The notes under the pieces were generated by a model. The model ran no database searches. It was given only the letters and a program-made list of their open reading frames with translations, and was not told the DNA's origin. Positions 27,751 to 36,975 of a stretch of DNA of 64,000 nt are shown here, piece by piece (the stretch's first letter is position 1; the number at the start of each line of letters is the position of its first letter). Made by a program: the position numbers and the translations under genes. Source of the stretch: Opitutaceae bacterium (GTDB lineage Bacteria > Verrucomicrobiota > Verrucomicrobiia > Opitutales > Opitutaceae); contig JAIXWY010000011.1 in the NCBI GenBank assembly GCA_027490995.1, positions 744,001 through 808,000 of the forward strand, in the 5' to 3' direction.

Positions 27751-28206
27751 TCAAGCGCCCGGCTTGAGGGTGCACTGCGGCGCCGCGCCCGCCGGCAACG
27801 GCGGGGTGGGACCCACCCCTGCCGGAGGCAACGAGCCCTCCAGCTCCTGCCGCCAGTGCGCAACATCGCCACCAGGGCAGTAGATATACATCATGTGAAG
27901 CGGCTCATCGCCGGTATTCGTGAGCTGGTGAAACACCGTGGGAGGAAGGAACACCGCCTGTCCGGCGGAGATCTCGCGGCGCTCCTCGCCGACGCAGATT
28001 TCCCCACGACCTTCGAGGACCATGTAGACCTCTTCCTGCTCTTGGTTGTGCCACGGAACCTGGCCGCCATTCGGCTCAAGGACCACGTAACCCATGGCAA
28101 ATCCCTTGGCGGGAATCGGCTGCCCGGCCTGCCCCACCATTCCGCGCGTCCAGCGACGCGCAGGGAAAGTCCGGCCCGGAATCTTGGCGATGTCAGCGAT
28201 GATCAT
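27751..28206 (-). CDS. Cupin-domain protein
   Basis: 151 aa from ATG 28206; upstream in-frame sequence is Arg/Leu-rich shadow. One cupin barrel: motif 1 'VPWHNQEQEEVYMVLEGRGE' and motif 2 'FLPPTVFHQLTNTGDEPL', with H/E/H metal ligands, so probably a metal-binding small-molecule isomerase, dioxygenase or sensor. A Pro/Ala-rich tail follows residue ~125. It has no clear partner: the AraC gene is convergent and the RG-rich protein gene lies upstream on the same strand. Confidence 0.85.
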   Translation of the reverse strand: MIIADIAKIPGRTFPARRWTRGMVGQAGQPIPAKGFAMGYVVLEPNGGQVPWHNQEQEEVYMVLEGRGEICVGEERREISAGQAVFLPPTVFHQLTNTGDEPLHMMYIYCPGGDVAHWRQELEGSLPPAGVGPTPPLPAGAAPQCTLKPGA

Positions 28207-28288
28207 ACCCCCGGTCCCTACACAGGAGGACCGGCTACGCGCGACCAAAATCGTGCGAGCCGGTCCGATCCTTCGCCCACCTAGGGTA

Positions 28289-30169
28289 TCAAGACGCCGA
28301 AGAGGGCGTCGCTCCCGACGTCCCTTCCGTAGCCGAAGCCGGAGCCTCAGCGACGGAATCCGCAGCCCCAGCGACAGGCTCCGAGGCAACCGCCGAGGCG
28401 GACTCGGTCGCCACCGCCGGAGCGGCAGCGGGAGCCGACTCCACCGCCGGCACCTCCGGGAAATTCTCGGGATCGTGCTCGGAGCTTTCGATCTCCTTCT
28501 TGCGCGCATCCACCATCGCCGGCGGAGCGAACAGTCGGCCATCAAGGAACTCCGTCACGTACCCTTCCGTCACCAGCCAGCGCAAGTCACCCTGCATGCG
28601 GGCGACGCGGCTCTGCTGTTCGGGGGTGAGTGCCGGCATGGATGACGCCTCCGTCGAGGACGCCGCATCCTTGGCCGCACTCGCCGCTGGAATCGCGATG
28701 TTCAGCACCTTCGCCGGCAGCTCGGACGCACGCACCATCGGATGCGCTTCAATGTAGGTGATCAGCGAGCCAATGCTCTCCGAGAAGGTCTGCCCGGGGA
28801 TCCGGAACTTGCGCTTCACCGCGCATACGTAGCTCACACCCTTCGATCCCTTCTTGAAGATCGTGAAGTTTTCCCGACGAAGGCGTCCGCGCAGGGCATT
28901 CGCCGTATCCAGCGGGAAACGACGCTGACGCTCCCACGCTCCCTCCACCGCACGGCGAACTTCGCCAGCCGGCAGCGTCGCGAGGATCGCTCCGTGAAAC
29001 CGCACGCTGTCCATCGGGCGCACGAGCTTCTCCCGCGCATGGGTCAACAGGTACAGTCTCGCCTCATCAAAAGAGTCAAACGCCAGCGCCGCAGGCGCCG
29101 CCGGAGCCTCTGCTGCGGCCTCACCCTCTGCCGGCGCCGCCGAAGGAGCGGCAACGACTGCGGAGCCCTGCTTCCACGTATACCGTGTCGCCTTCCGCAT
29201 CTTCGCCTGCCACTGCGCCACTGCTTCGGGATCGCGCACGGACTCCACACGACCACGGAACGCCTCGAAGGACAGTCCCTTGATTCGCGCCGCGTGGTGC
29301 TGCTGCAGGATCTGGTTGTAACGGTGGTAGTTCGGCGGTCCGAGCAACTCGCCGGTGATCGAACACTTGTTGATCACTTGGAAATTCCCCTTCGGCGGGT
29401 CGATCTCCACGTCGGCGACGTCGAAGAAAAGACCGAGGTGCTTTTCGAGCACGTGCGCGATCGCCGCCTCATCGGATTCAAAGGGCAAACCATCCGGCAC
29501 CGACACCGAGATCGGTGCCGGCTTCGTGGCCGCCGCCGCGTCGGACTCCGGCGCCTTCCGGGCCAGTACCACCACAAAACGCTCCGGTTTGCCGATCACC
29601 GTCTTCGCGATGTCGAATAACTCGAACGTGCGGCAAGACGAGCGGATCGTCTTCGCCAGCGCCGTAAAGCTCGCGTCCTCTGGATAGAACGTCACAGCAA
29701 AGTACGGGCTAATGTAGGGCCCACGATCCTCGGGGCGCACAAAGTCTTCCCGCGGGCCGCCAAAACGCGGCCCACCTGGGCGACGCTCACGCTCGCCCGC
29801 ACCCATGCCGGCACCCGCTCCGACTCCCGGACCACGGTCGCCGCCACGCGGGCCGCCGAAACCCTCGCGGCGCGGACCGCCCCGGTTTTCACCGGAGCCG
29901 AACGGACGCGGCTCACGCGAGCCACGAGAATCCGGACGATCCCCCCCGCCCATCTCGCCCGAGAACCCCTGTGGACGACGGAAGCCCCGCCGATCCCGCC
30001 CGGGGCCACCTTCGCGGCGCGGCGCATCCTCACGCGCCCCCGAACGAGCGTTCGGATCCGCTTTTTCCTGGGACCATTGCGTGCCGAAGCTGAAGCCCTG
30101 AAGCTGGCTCAGATCAATCGGGTTAAATCCCTTGTTGGCGGGATTTTCGGGTGTGGGCGTTTCGTCCAT
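28289..30169 (-). CDS. Large RG/RGG-rich protein of unknown function
   Basis: 626 aa, ATG 30169. Three parts are visible. Residues ~40-150 are a low-complexity, Arg/Gly/Pro-rich tract with many RGG and GGPR repeats, like RNA-binding RGG tails. Residues ~150-540 are folded and look conserved: 'YISPYFAVTFYPEDASF', 'TFELFDIAKTVIGKPERFVV', 'FQVINKCSITGELLGPPNYH', 'AHAREKLVRPMDSVRFHG' (written approximately), 'GSKGVSYVCAVKRKFR' and a late winged-helix-like 'MQGDLRWLVTEGYVTEFLDG'. Residues ~560-626 are Ala/Glu/Pro-rich. No catalytic motif, signal peptide or membrane helix. I do not recognise a family outside Verrucomicrobiota. A nucleic-acid-binding role is inferred from the RGG tract only. Confidence 0.75.
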   Translation of the reverse strand: MDETPTPENPANKGFNPIDLSQLQGFSFGTQWSQEKADPNARSGAREDAPRREGGPGRDRRGFRRPQGFSGEMGGGDRPDSRGSREPRPFGSGENRGGPRREGFGGPRGGDRGPGVGAGAGMGAGERERRPGGPRFGGPREDFVRPEDRGPYISPYFAVTFYPEDASFTALAKTIRSSCRTFELFDIAKTVIGKPERFVVVLARKAPESDAAAATKPAPISVSVPDGLPFESDEAAIAHVLEKHLGLFFDVADVEIDPPKGNFQVINKCSITGELLGPPNYHRYNQILQQHHAARIKGLSFEAFRGRVESVRDPEAVAQWQAKMRKATRYTWKQGSAVVAAPSAAPAEGEAAAEAPAAPAALAFDSFDEARLYLLTHAREKLVRPMDSVRFHGAILATLPAGEVRRAVEGAWERQRRFPLDTANALRGRLRRENFTIFKKGSKGVSYVCAVKRKFRIPGQTFSESIGSLITYIEAHPMVRASELPAKVLNIAIPAASAAKDAASSTEASSMPALTPEQQSRVARMQGDLRWLVTEGYVTEFLDGRLFAPPAMVDARKKEIESSEHDPENFPEVPAVESAPAAAPAVATESASAVASEPVAGAADSVAEAPASATEGTSGATPSSAS

Positions 30170-30384
30170 GACGGAGTCAGGCGGGCTGAGCCCACCGGAT
30201 TTGCTTGGTGGGGCGAGTGTCCACGCGCCCCCTAGGGTGGCAAGCGCTTTTGCGGAAGCAGCCCCTCCGTCCCATCCCCAACACCTCTAATTCCAGCCGG
30301 TCCATAGGTAAAATCCTAATAATATGACACTTAAGGAAGTGATCGTATTCCAAACCAAACTAGGGTTGCGGGAATCCTTTTACG

Positions 30385-30398
30385 TGTTCATTTGTACA
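30385..30398 (+). promoter_or_regulatory. LexA operator (SOS box) upstream of lexA
   Basis: TGTTC-ATTT-GTACA. The Verrucomicrobia LexA motif, as I recall it from published work, is TGTTC-N4-GAACA; this site matches 9 of 10 half-site bases. It ends two bases before the lexA ATG at 30401, so bound LexA would block its own start region. This supports autoregulation and SOS control of the whole operon. Confidence 0.75.
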
Positions 30399-30400
30399 CT

Positions 30401-31018
30401 ATGCCCAGTACTCTTTCGCCGCGCCAGCGCCAGATTCTCGACTTCATCCTCGCGCATCGCGAACGGCAGGGGGTCTCGCCTTCGATCCGGGAAATCCAGG
30501 CGCATTGCAAACTCGCCAGTCCCTACGGCGTGCAACGCCACTTGCAGGTACTCACCGCCAAGGGCCTGCTGCGACGACTGCCCGGCCACGCCCGTGGGTT
30601 GCTACCGCCGGGACCTTCCACGCGCCGCCCGACGTTGTCGGACGTGCCGTTGTACGGCGTCATTCCCGCCGGCCTTCCCGCGGCCAACGAACGCGAGCCC
30701 GATCGTTTCCTCGCCCTGGATGTTTCCTCCCTCGGTCTACGCCACGGCACTCCGGTCTATGCCTTGCGCGTCCGCGGAGACTCCATGACCGGCGCGGCCA
30801 TTCTCGACGGCGATATCGTCTTCCTCACTCCACGCGAACCCCGCCCCCGCGATATCGTCGCCGCCTTGATCGATGGGGAATCCACCCTCAAGCGCTTCAT
30901 CCGCCACGAGGGACGCGCCTGCCTGCGCGCCGAGAACCCCCGCTATCCCGACCTGCTGCCCGCCGTCGATCTCACGATCCAGGGCGTCATGGTCGGATTA
31001 CTGCGCGCCACCGTCTGA
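30401..31018 (+). CDS. lexA: LexA repressor
   Basis: 205 aa from ATG 30401; a TTG three codons upstream is possible but would lie inside the operator. Winged helix N-terminal domain (1-65, 'SPRQRQILDFILAHRERQG', 'PSIREIQAHCKLASPYGVQR') and an S24 self-cleaving domain. Cleavage site A90-G91 (VIPAGLP), catalytic S128 (RGDSMTGA) and K164 (STLKRFI). RecA-stimulated self-cleavage would release the operon. It heads lexA-imuA-imuB-dnaE2. No obvious Shine-Dalgarno precedes the ATG, which may mean a leaderless or very short leader. Confidence 0.95.
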   Translation: MPSTLSPRQRQILDFILAHRERQGVSPSIREIQAHCKLASPYGVQRHLQVLTAKGLLRRLPGHARGLLPPGPSTRRPTLSDVPLYGVIPAGLPAANEREPDRFLALDVSSLGLRHGTPVYALRVRGDSMTGAAILDGDIVFLTPREPRPRDIVAALIDGESTLKRFIRHEGRACLRAENPRYPDLLPAVDLTIQGVMVGLLRATV

Positions 31019-31178
31019 TCCTCACCCTGCCGGCTGCTTCGCCTCTGTCGCCCACGGCGTCCGCCAGCTGATTCCGCTCCGCCGGGGCATTTCTCCAACG
31101 GGCGACGCACCCCTGCGCATCGCCATTCGCTCCTTCCTTTTTGGCCGCACCTCCGCGCGTTCGCCCGCGCACTCCGCC

Positions 31179-31862
31179 ATGCATTCCGCTGCTTCCGTCG
31201 CTTCACCTTCTTCTGCATCTACCCTCACCGCATTGCGGGAACTCATTGCCCGGCGGAACGCTTCTCCTTCTTCCGTCGGAAACGCAGAATCTTCCCTGCC
31301 CACCGGGCTTCCTAGCATCGATCAGGTGCTCGGGGGCCTGCCCCACGCTGCCTTGACGGAGATTGTCTGCGATTCGCCTAGCTGCGGCGGCCACTTGCTG
31401 CTGTCCGGGCTGCTGGCCACGACGCGCCAGGCACGGCTCCGCGTCGCCTTGGTCGATGCGGCCAATGCATTTGATCCCGCTTCCTACGCGTCCACTTCGT
31501 TGGAACACCTGATCTGGGTGAGGCCACGCACTCCCGAAGAGGCTCTGGCCGCCACCGATCTGCTCGCTCGCGATGCCAATCTTACCTGGGTGGTGCTCGA
31601 TCTGCGGGGCGTGCCGTTGATCCGGGTGAGCCGGCTTCCTTCTCTTCCGTGGTACCGTCTGCAGCGAGCCGTCGAGTCCTCCGGCGTGGCGGGCCTGATT
31701 CTTTCTCCCCTCCCCCTCATCCCGTGCTCCCGCGTGCGACTGCGGCTGCGCCACTCGCATGCCTTCGCCACGCTGCACGAGGGGCAGTCGACCTTAGCCA
31801 CCCAACTACAGGCCGAGGTGGATCGCAATCGATCCGCCTTCGTCCATGTCGCCGGAGCCTGA
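31179..31862 (+). CDS. imuA: ImuA (RecA/SulA-like mutasome component)
   Basis: 227 aa from ATG 31179; the frame is open further upstream but overlaps lexA. The protein has the RecA-like layout of ImuA: 'LPTGLPSIDQVLGGLPHAALTEIV' (like 'Lp.Gl..LD..LpgGl..g.l.Ei'), 'VALVDAANAFDPASY' and 'RTPEEALAATDLLARDANLTWVVLDL'. The Walker A position (CDSPSCGGHL) is degenerate, as is common in ImuA. ImuA works with ImuB and DnaE2 in mutagenic translesion synthesis. It lies 160 bases after lexA and 15 bases before imuB. Confidence 0.85.
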   Translation: MHSAASVASPSSASTLTALRELIARRNASPSSVGNAESSLPTGLPSIDQVLGGLPHAALTEIVCDSPSCGGHLLLSGLLATTRQARLRVALVDAANAFDPASYASTSLEHLIWVRPRTPEEALAATDLLARDANLTWVVLDLRGVPLIRVSRLPSLPWYRLQRAVESSGVAGLILSPLPLIPCSRVRLRLRHSHAFATLHEGQSTLATQLQAEVDRNRSAFVHVAGA

Positions 31863-31877
31863 GTCCTCTCCTTGCTC

Positions 31878-33383
31878 ATGGAGACACCGGCTTCAACGAA
31901 GGCGCCCGCCTTCTCAGTCCTACTCGCGGCCGACTTTCCGCTTCAAGCCCTGCGGCGCAGTCGCCACGGACGCGAACGTGATGCACCGCTTGGCCTTTTG
32001 TCCGGCTCGCACCGCCGCGCCGTGATCCTGGCCGCCTGTGCGCAGGCCCGCGCCGACGGCGTTACCCTTGGTTCATCTCCGTCCCAAGCTCTCGCCCGGT
32101 GCCCGCGGTTACAGCTCCTGCCCGCCGATCCGTCCGCCGAGGCAGAGGCCGCCGCCGCCTTGCTGGCAGTCGGCTTTTCACTCTCCCCCGTCATCGAGGA
32201 AACCGATCCGGGAGTCTGCACCCTCGACCTCTCCGGCCACGCCACCCACCAGCGGGAACCACGCCTGCGGGCCGCCGTCGCGCAGTTGCGCGAGCTCGAC
32301 CTACAGGTCTCGGCCGGTCTTGCCGCCACCCCGCTGCTCGCGCTCTACGCCGCCCGGGAATGCGCCGCCGGGGAGATCCGAACCGTCGAACATCCCCGCA
32401 CCTTCCTCGCCGGGCTGCCGCTCTCCGCCGCCGCGCCGCCGGAGACGCTGCAGTCCATCCTCGCCCGCTGGGGCGTTCGCACTCTCGGAGACCTGACCGA
32501 CCTGCCGCGCGCGGAGATCGCCCGCCGGCTCGGCGCCGAGGGCCTCGCCCTCTGGGAACGGGCCGCCGGGAAAACCATCCGACCACTCACGCCCGCGCGC
32601 CCAACCGCACACTTCATCGCTCGCCATGCGTTCGATCACGAGGTGGGCACACTCGAGCCCGTACACTTTATCCTGCGCCGCCTGCTGGACCGACTCTGCC
32701 TCGATTTAGCCAACGCCAGCTTTGCCGCTAGTCGAATGGAGCTGCAGCTTCACCTTGAGGACCCACCCGATTCGGTATCGACTATTCCTCTACCTGAGCC
32801 CTGCAGCGACCCGGCCACCCTTTTCCGCGTCCTCGCCACGCGACTCGAGTCACTACACACGGCATCACCCGTCGTAGGCCTGACTCTCCGCCTCGCGCCC
32901 ACCCGCCCCTTGCTGCGGCAGCCCGGCCTGCTCGACGCCACGCTGCGCGATCCGCATAGCTTCGCCGAGACGCTCTCCCGCACCATCGCCTTGGTCGGCC
33001 CCGACCGCACCGGCACACCCACAGTCGAAGACAGCCGCCGACCTGACGCGTTTCGTCTTTCCCTTCCGCCGACGTCTCTGTCCCCACCGCCATCGTCCCA
33101 TCCCACGGCTCCGCCGCTGGTCCTCGGGCCTCCGCTGCGACGCTTTCGTCCTCCCCGCCCCGCCTGGGTGGAACTTTCCGAACATCGCCCTTCCTTCGTG
33201 CGCAGCAACGACGTGGCCGGGGAGGTCACCGCCTGCGTCGGTCCCTGGCTCGCCAGCGGTGAATGGTGGCGCGCCGACCTCGCCTGGCAGCGTGAGGAAT
33301 GGGACGTGCGCCTCGACTCCGGTGGGCTCTACCGACTGCTGCACCTGCCGGAAGGCTGGCAGCTTGAAGGCGAATATGACTGA
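31878..33383 (+). CDS. imuB: ImuB, inactive Y-family polymerase-like mutasome subunit
   Basis: 501 aa from ATG 31878. Y-family fold: 'LLAADFPLQALRR' at the N-terminus replaces the catalytic 'D.D.F' of active DinB; 'EETDPGVCTLDLSGHATH' replaces the second acidic pair SxDE; a helix-hairpin region 'ARWGVRTLGDLTDLPRAEIARRLG' and 'LWERAAGKTIRPL' follow. Loss of the catalytic acids is typical of ImuB, which serves as an adaptor linking the beta clamp, ImuA and DnaE2. The C-terminal ~110 residues include a Pro/Ser-rich linker ('PPTSLSPPPSSHPTAPPL') and a conserved end. dnaE2 overlaps its 3' end by 8 bases. Confidence 0.9.
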   Translation: METPASTKAPAFSVLLAADFPLQALRRSRHGRERDAPLGLLSGSHRRAVILAACAQARADGVTLGSSPSQALARCPRLQLLPADPSAEAEAAAALLAVGFSLSPVIEETDPGVCTLDLSGHATHQREPRLRAAVAQLRELDLQVSAGLAATPLLALYAARECAAGEIRTVEHPRTFLAGLPLSAAAPPETLQSILARWGVRTLGDLTDLPRAEIARRLGAEGLALWERAAGKTIRPLTPARPTAHFIARHAFDHEVGTLEPVHFILRRLLDRLCLDLANASFAASRMELQLHLEDPPDSVSTIPLPEPCSDPATLFRVLATRLESLHTASPVVGLTLRLAPTRPLLRQPGLLDATLRDPHSFAETLSRTIALVGPDRTGTPTVEDSRRPDAFRLSLPPTSLSPPPSSHPTAPPLVLGPPLRRFRPPRPAWVELSEHRPSFVRSNDVAGEVTACVGPWLASGEWWRADLAWQREEWDVRLDSGGLYRLLHLPEGWQLEGEYD

Positions 33384-36300
33384 TCCCGCGGACTACGCCG
33401 AACTGCACGCCCGGAGCGCGTTCAGCTTTCTCCGCGGCGGCAGCCTGCCGGAGCATCTCGCCGCGGAGGCCGCCGCACTCGGCTTGCCCGCACTCGCGCT
33501 GTGCGACCGCGACGGCGTATACGGCGCGCCGCGCCTGTACCATGCCAGTCGCGACCACGGCATCCGCGCCCTCGTCGGCTGCGAACTCACCCTCGCCGAT
33601 GGCTCGGCCCTCCCGCTGCTCGTGGCCGACCGCACCGGGTACCGCAATCTCTGCCGCCTCCTCACCACCGCCCGGCTGACAGAGCGCCCAACCGACCTGC
33701 CCTTCCCCGACGCACACCAGCGCAAACGTCCTTGCTACGCCAGCTGGGACGAACTGGCTGCTCACGCTGGCGGACTCATTGCCCTGACCGGAGATACCGA
33801 CGGTCCCGTGCTGCGCGCCTGGTCCACCGGCGGCCCCGAAGCAGCCGCCGAGGCATTGCTGCCGTTGATCCGGATTTTTGGTCCAAAGCATCTTTTCGTC
33901 GAGGTCCAGCGTCACCGCGTCCGCGGGGAGTCCCAGACTGAGGCGATGCTCGACACGCTGGCCCGCCGCTTCGGACTCGCGCAGCTCGCTACCGGCGGCG
34001 TCGCCTACGCCCGACCGGAGGACCGTGAGATCGCCGATGTATTCACCTGTCTGAGACATCATACGACCCTTGACGGCGCCGGCCGCCTGCTCGCGCCAAA
34101 CAGCGCCCGACACCTGCGCGGACCCGTTGCGATGCAGCGTCTCTTCGCTGACCGGCCCGCGCTGCTCGCCCAGGCTGGCGCGGTCGCCGCCGAGCTCACG
34201 TTTACCCTCCGTGATCTCGGCTATCAGTTTCCGACTTTCCCCACGCCACTCGGCGAATCCGCGGATTCCTGGCTGAGACACCAGACTTTTTCCGCTGCAC
34301 CGGCGCGCTTCTCCACCCTCACGGCACGTCACCGTGCGCAACTGGACCGCGAACTCACGATCATCGCCAAGCTCGGGTTCGCCGGGTATTTCTTGTGCGT
34401 ATGGGATATCTGCCGCTGGGCCCGAGAGCGGGGCATTCTCGTACAGGGCCGCGGCAGCGCCGCCAACAGCGCAGTCTGCTTCGCCCTCGGTATCACCGCC
34501 GTCGATCCCATCGCCCGCGGTCTACTCTTCGAGCGCTTCCTCAGCGAGGGGCGCGTCGGCGCTGATGGCCATCCGTCGTGGCCTGACATCGACCTCGATC
34601 TCCCCAGCGGCGAACTGCGCGAGGCCGTGCTGCAGGAGGTCTACCGGCGCCAGGGCCCGCGCGGCGCCGCGATGACCGCTAACGTCATCACCTACCGCGG
34701 CCGAAATACCGCGCGCGAGCTAGGCAAGGTGCTCGGCCTGCCGGAGGATCTGCTCGACCGTTTCTCACGGCTGTTCGCCTCCGGAGATTTCCCGCACACC
34801 GTCGCGCTCGAACGGCAGCTCGCCCTCGCCGGCTTGCCTGCGTCGCATCCCCGCTTTGCCGCGCTCACCCGCCTCTACTCGCGGCTGCGCGGACTGCCTC
34901 GACACCTCGGTCAGCATTCTGGCGGCATGGTCCTCGGCGCCGGATCGCTTGATACAATCGTGCCCCTAGAACCCGCCACGATGCCGGGGCGCGTCGTGGT
35001 ACAATGGGACAAGGACGACTGCGAGGAGCTCGGAATCGTAAAGGTCGACTTCCTCGGTCTGGGAATGATGGCAGTATTGCAGGAATGTCTCCATCGTTGC
35101 GGTAAGCACGGAGGGCCAACGGAACTTTCGGCGATCCCGCAGGACGATCCCGCCACCTACGAGGCGATGTGCCGTGCGGACACGCTGGGCACGTTTCAGA
35201 TCGAGAGTCGCGCCCAGATGGCAACGCTACCGCGCCTGCGGCCACGCGCGTTCTACGATGTCGCGATGCAGGTGGCAGTCGTCCGCCCCGGCCCAGTGGT
35301 CGGTCAACTCGTCCATCCCCTGCTCCGCCGCCGCGCTGGCGAGGAGCCCGAGACGTGCATCGACGAGAGCCTCAACGAGGTCCTCCGTCCCATCCTCGGC
35401 CGCACGCATGGCGTGGTGCTTTTCCAAGAGCAGATGCTCGCTGTGGCGATGACGCTGGCGGGGTTTTCCGGCTCGGAGGCGGAGGAACTACGCCGGTCCC
35501 TTGGCTTCAAACGTTCCGGAGAACGACTGCAACGCGTGCTCGCACACCTGCGGAGCTCACTCATCGCGCGCGGCATGGTCGCGGACGTAGCGGACAAGGT
35601 CGTTGCCACTGCGAGTTCATTCGCACTCTACGGCTTCCCGGAATCACACGCGCTCAGCTTCGCGCTGCTCGCTTACGCGAGCACGTGGCTGAAGGTCCAT
35701 CGCCCCGCGGAGTTCTGCGCGAGCCTGCTGAACCACCAGCCGATGGGGTTCTACTCCCCAGCGACGATCGTGCAAGACGCCCGGCGTCACGGCGTACGCG
35801 TCCTGCCGGTTTGCGTGCAAGCCTCAGCGGAATCCTGCGAGGTCGAGGACGACGGAGCCGGTGAGAAAAAGGGCTCGGAGGGCGCCGCCCGCGCCGTGCG
35901 CCTCGGTCTGGGCAGTGTTCGAGGTCTGCGACGCAGCACGATCTCTGCCTTGCTCGCAGCGCGCGCCACTAAACCCTTCTGCTCGCTCGCCGATTTTCTC
36001 GCCCGCACGCCCGCTAATCCCGCCGAGCGACGTCTCCTCGCCGGCGTCGGCGCGCTCAACGCCCTCGTTCCCCACCGCCGCGCCGCCCTGTGGCAGGTGG
36101 AGTCGGCGTGGACCCTCGCGGAGCCGCTACTGCTGTACGAAGATCCCGCCGTCGTCATGGACGACGCGGATCAGCACCGCCGCGCCGAGCTTTCCACAGA
36201 CACCCTCTTCACGCTCACACCTGAAACCTCCCGCTTCACGGTGACCACGACCGACTGCCCGCTCCCGCCCATGTCCGTCACCGAGCGCCAGAGTAACGAC

Positions 36301-36684
36301 CTCGCGATCCTCGGCCTGACCAACGGGCCCCATCTCTTGGCTCGACTGCGGCCCCAACTGACCGACGCCTGGTGCGCCGCCGATCTCGCCCTCGGAGCCG
36401 ACGGCACCCGCCTGACCATCGCCGGCTGCGTTATCTGCCGCCAACGCCCCGGCACTGCAAAGGGCACGGTCTTCGTCAGCCTCGAGGACGAGACCGGCAT
36501 CGCCAACGCCATTGTCCGCCCCGCCCTCTTCGAGCGCTTCCGGCAGGTCATCAGCGAGGAACCCGCACTGCGAATCACCGGGCGCCTCCAGCACCGCGCC
36601 GGAGTGATCCACGTCCTCGCAGAGGAATTCGCCCCCCTGCCCCTCGGCGAGCTGCTCGCCCCCGCCTCTCACGATTTCCACTGA
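33376..36684 (+). CDS. dnaE2: Error-prone DNA polymerase DnaE2
   Basis: 1102 aa from ATG 33376, overlapping imuB by 8 bases. C-family polymerase: PHP domain at the N-terminus ('YAELHARSAFSFLRGGSLPE'), palm with catalytic aspartates in PDIDLDLP (D404, D406), the tandem helix-hairpin-helix and beta-binding region, and a C-terminal OB fold ('LTIAGCVICRQRPGTAKGTV', 'FVSLEDETGIANAIV') as in DnaE2. Length fits DnaE2 (~1050-1100). It extends across lesions under SOS control. As last gene of lexA-imuA-imuB-dnaE2 it completes the canonical mutasome cassette. Confidence 0.96.
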   Translation: MTDPADYAELHARSAFSFLRGGSLPEHLAAEAAALGLPALALCDRDGVYGAPRLYHASRDHGIRALVGCELTLADGSALPLLVADRTGYRNLCRLLTTARLTERPTDLPFPDAHQRKRPCYASWDELAAHAGGLIALTGDTDGPVLRAWSTGGPEAAAEALLPLIRIFGPKHLFVEVQRHRVRGESQTEAMLDTLARRFGLAQLATGGVAYARPEDREIADVFTCLRHHTTLDGAGRLLAPNSARHLRGPVAMQRLFADRPALLAQAGAVAAELTFTLRDLGYQFPTFPTPLGESADSWLRHQTFSAAPARFSTLTARHRAQLDRELTIIAKLGFAGYFLCVWDICRWARERGILVQGRGSAANSAVCFALGITAVDPIARGLLFERFLSEGRVGADGHPSWPDIDLDLPSGELREAVLQEVYRRQGPRGAAMTANVITYRGRNTARELGKVLGLPEDLLDRFSRLFASGDFPHTVALERQLALAGLPASHPRFAALTRLYSRLRGLPRHLGQHSGGMVLGAGSLDTIVPLEPATMPGRVVVQWDKDDCEELGIVKVDFLGLGMMAVLQECLHRCGKHGGPTELSAIPQDDPATYEAMCRADTLGTFQIESRAQMATLPRLRPRAFYDVAMQVAVVRPGPVVGQLVHPLLRRRAGEEPETCIDESLNEVLRPILGRTHGVVLFQEQMLAVAMTLAGFSGSEAEELRRSLGFKRSGERLQRVLAHLRSSLIARGMVADVADKVVATASSFALYGFPESHALSFALLAYASTWLKVHRPAEFCASLLNHQPMGFYSPATIVQDARRHGVRVLPVCVQASAESCEVEDDGAGEKKGSEGAARAVRLGLGSVRGLRRSTISALLAARATKPFCSLADFLARTPANPAERRLLAGVGALNALVPHRRAALWQVESAWTLAEPLLLYEDPAVVMDDADQHRRAELSTDTLFTLTPETSRFTVTTTDCPLPPMSVTERQSNDLAILGLTNGPHLLARLRPQLTDAWCAADLALGADGTRLTIAGCVICRQRPGTAKGTVFVSLEDETGIANAIVRPALFERFRQVISEEPALRITGRLQHRAGVIHVLAEEFAPLPLGELLAPASHDFH

Positions 36685-36975
36685 CCTCCGCACGGCTTGT
36701 GCCCGCCAGAGTTCCGGCATCTTCCTCCGCTGTACCCGCCACAGAGACGACTCGGCCACCGGGCGCGCCGTGCCTTGCCAGTCCCGCTGATCGCCCCCTT
36801 TCCCAACGCGGTGACGCCACACGCCCACTCCGCTAACCCAACCACTCTCTGTCGGACCAACCCGCCCCTCGTTCTCGACCCTGCGACTGCTTCAATGTGG
36901 CCTCCCGCGCAGACCCTCCCGCGGGAAACTCCGCCGTTGCCTTGCCCGGTCGCCACCTGCTTGAGTTAGCCCCCC
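36685..36975. other. Intergenic region dnaE2-glnS, nothing recognised
   Basis: 291 bases, rich in C and poor in G on the plus strand. Small open frames on both strands look non-coding. No terminator hairpin with a T run, repeat or RNA was seen. A promoter for glnS is expected here but cannot be placed. Confidence 0.6.

Noticed and set aside
36669..36956. Minus-strand small gene between dnaE2 and glnS
   Set aside because: Overlaps the dnaE2 end, very Gly/Arg-rich, no ribosome binding site or family resemblance.
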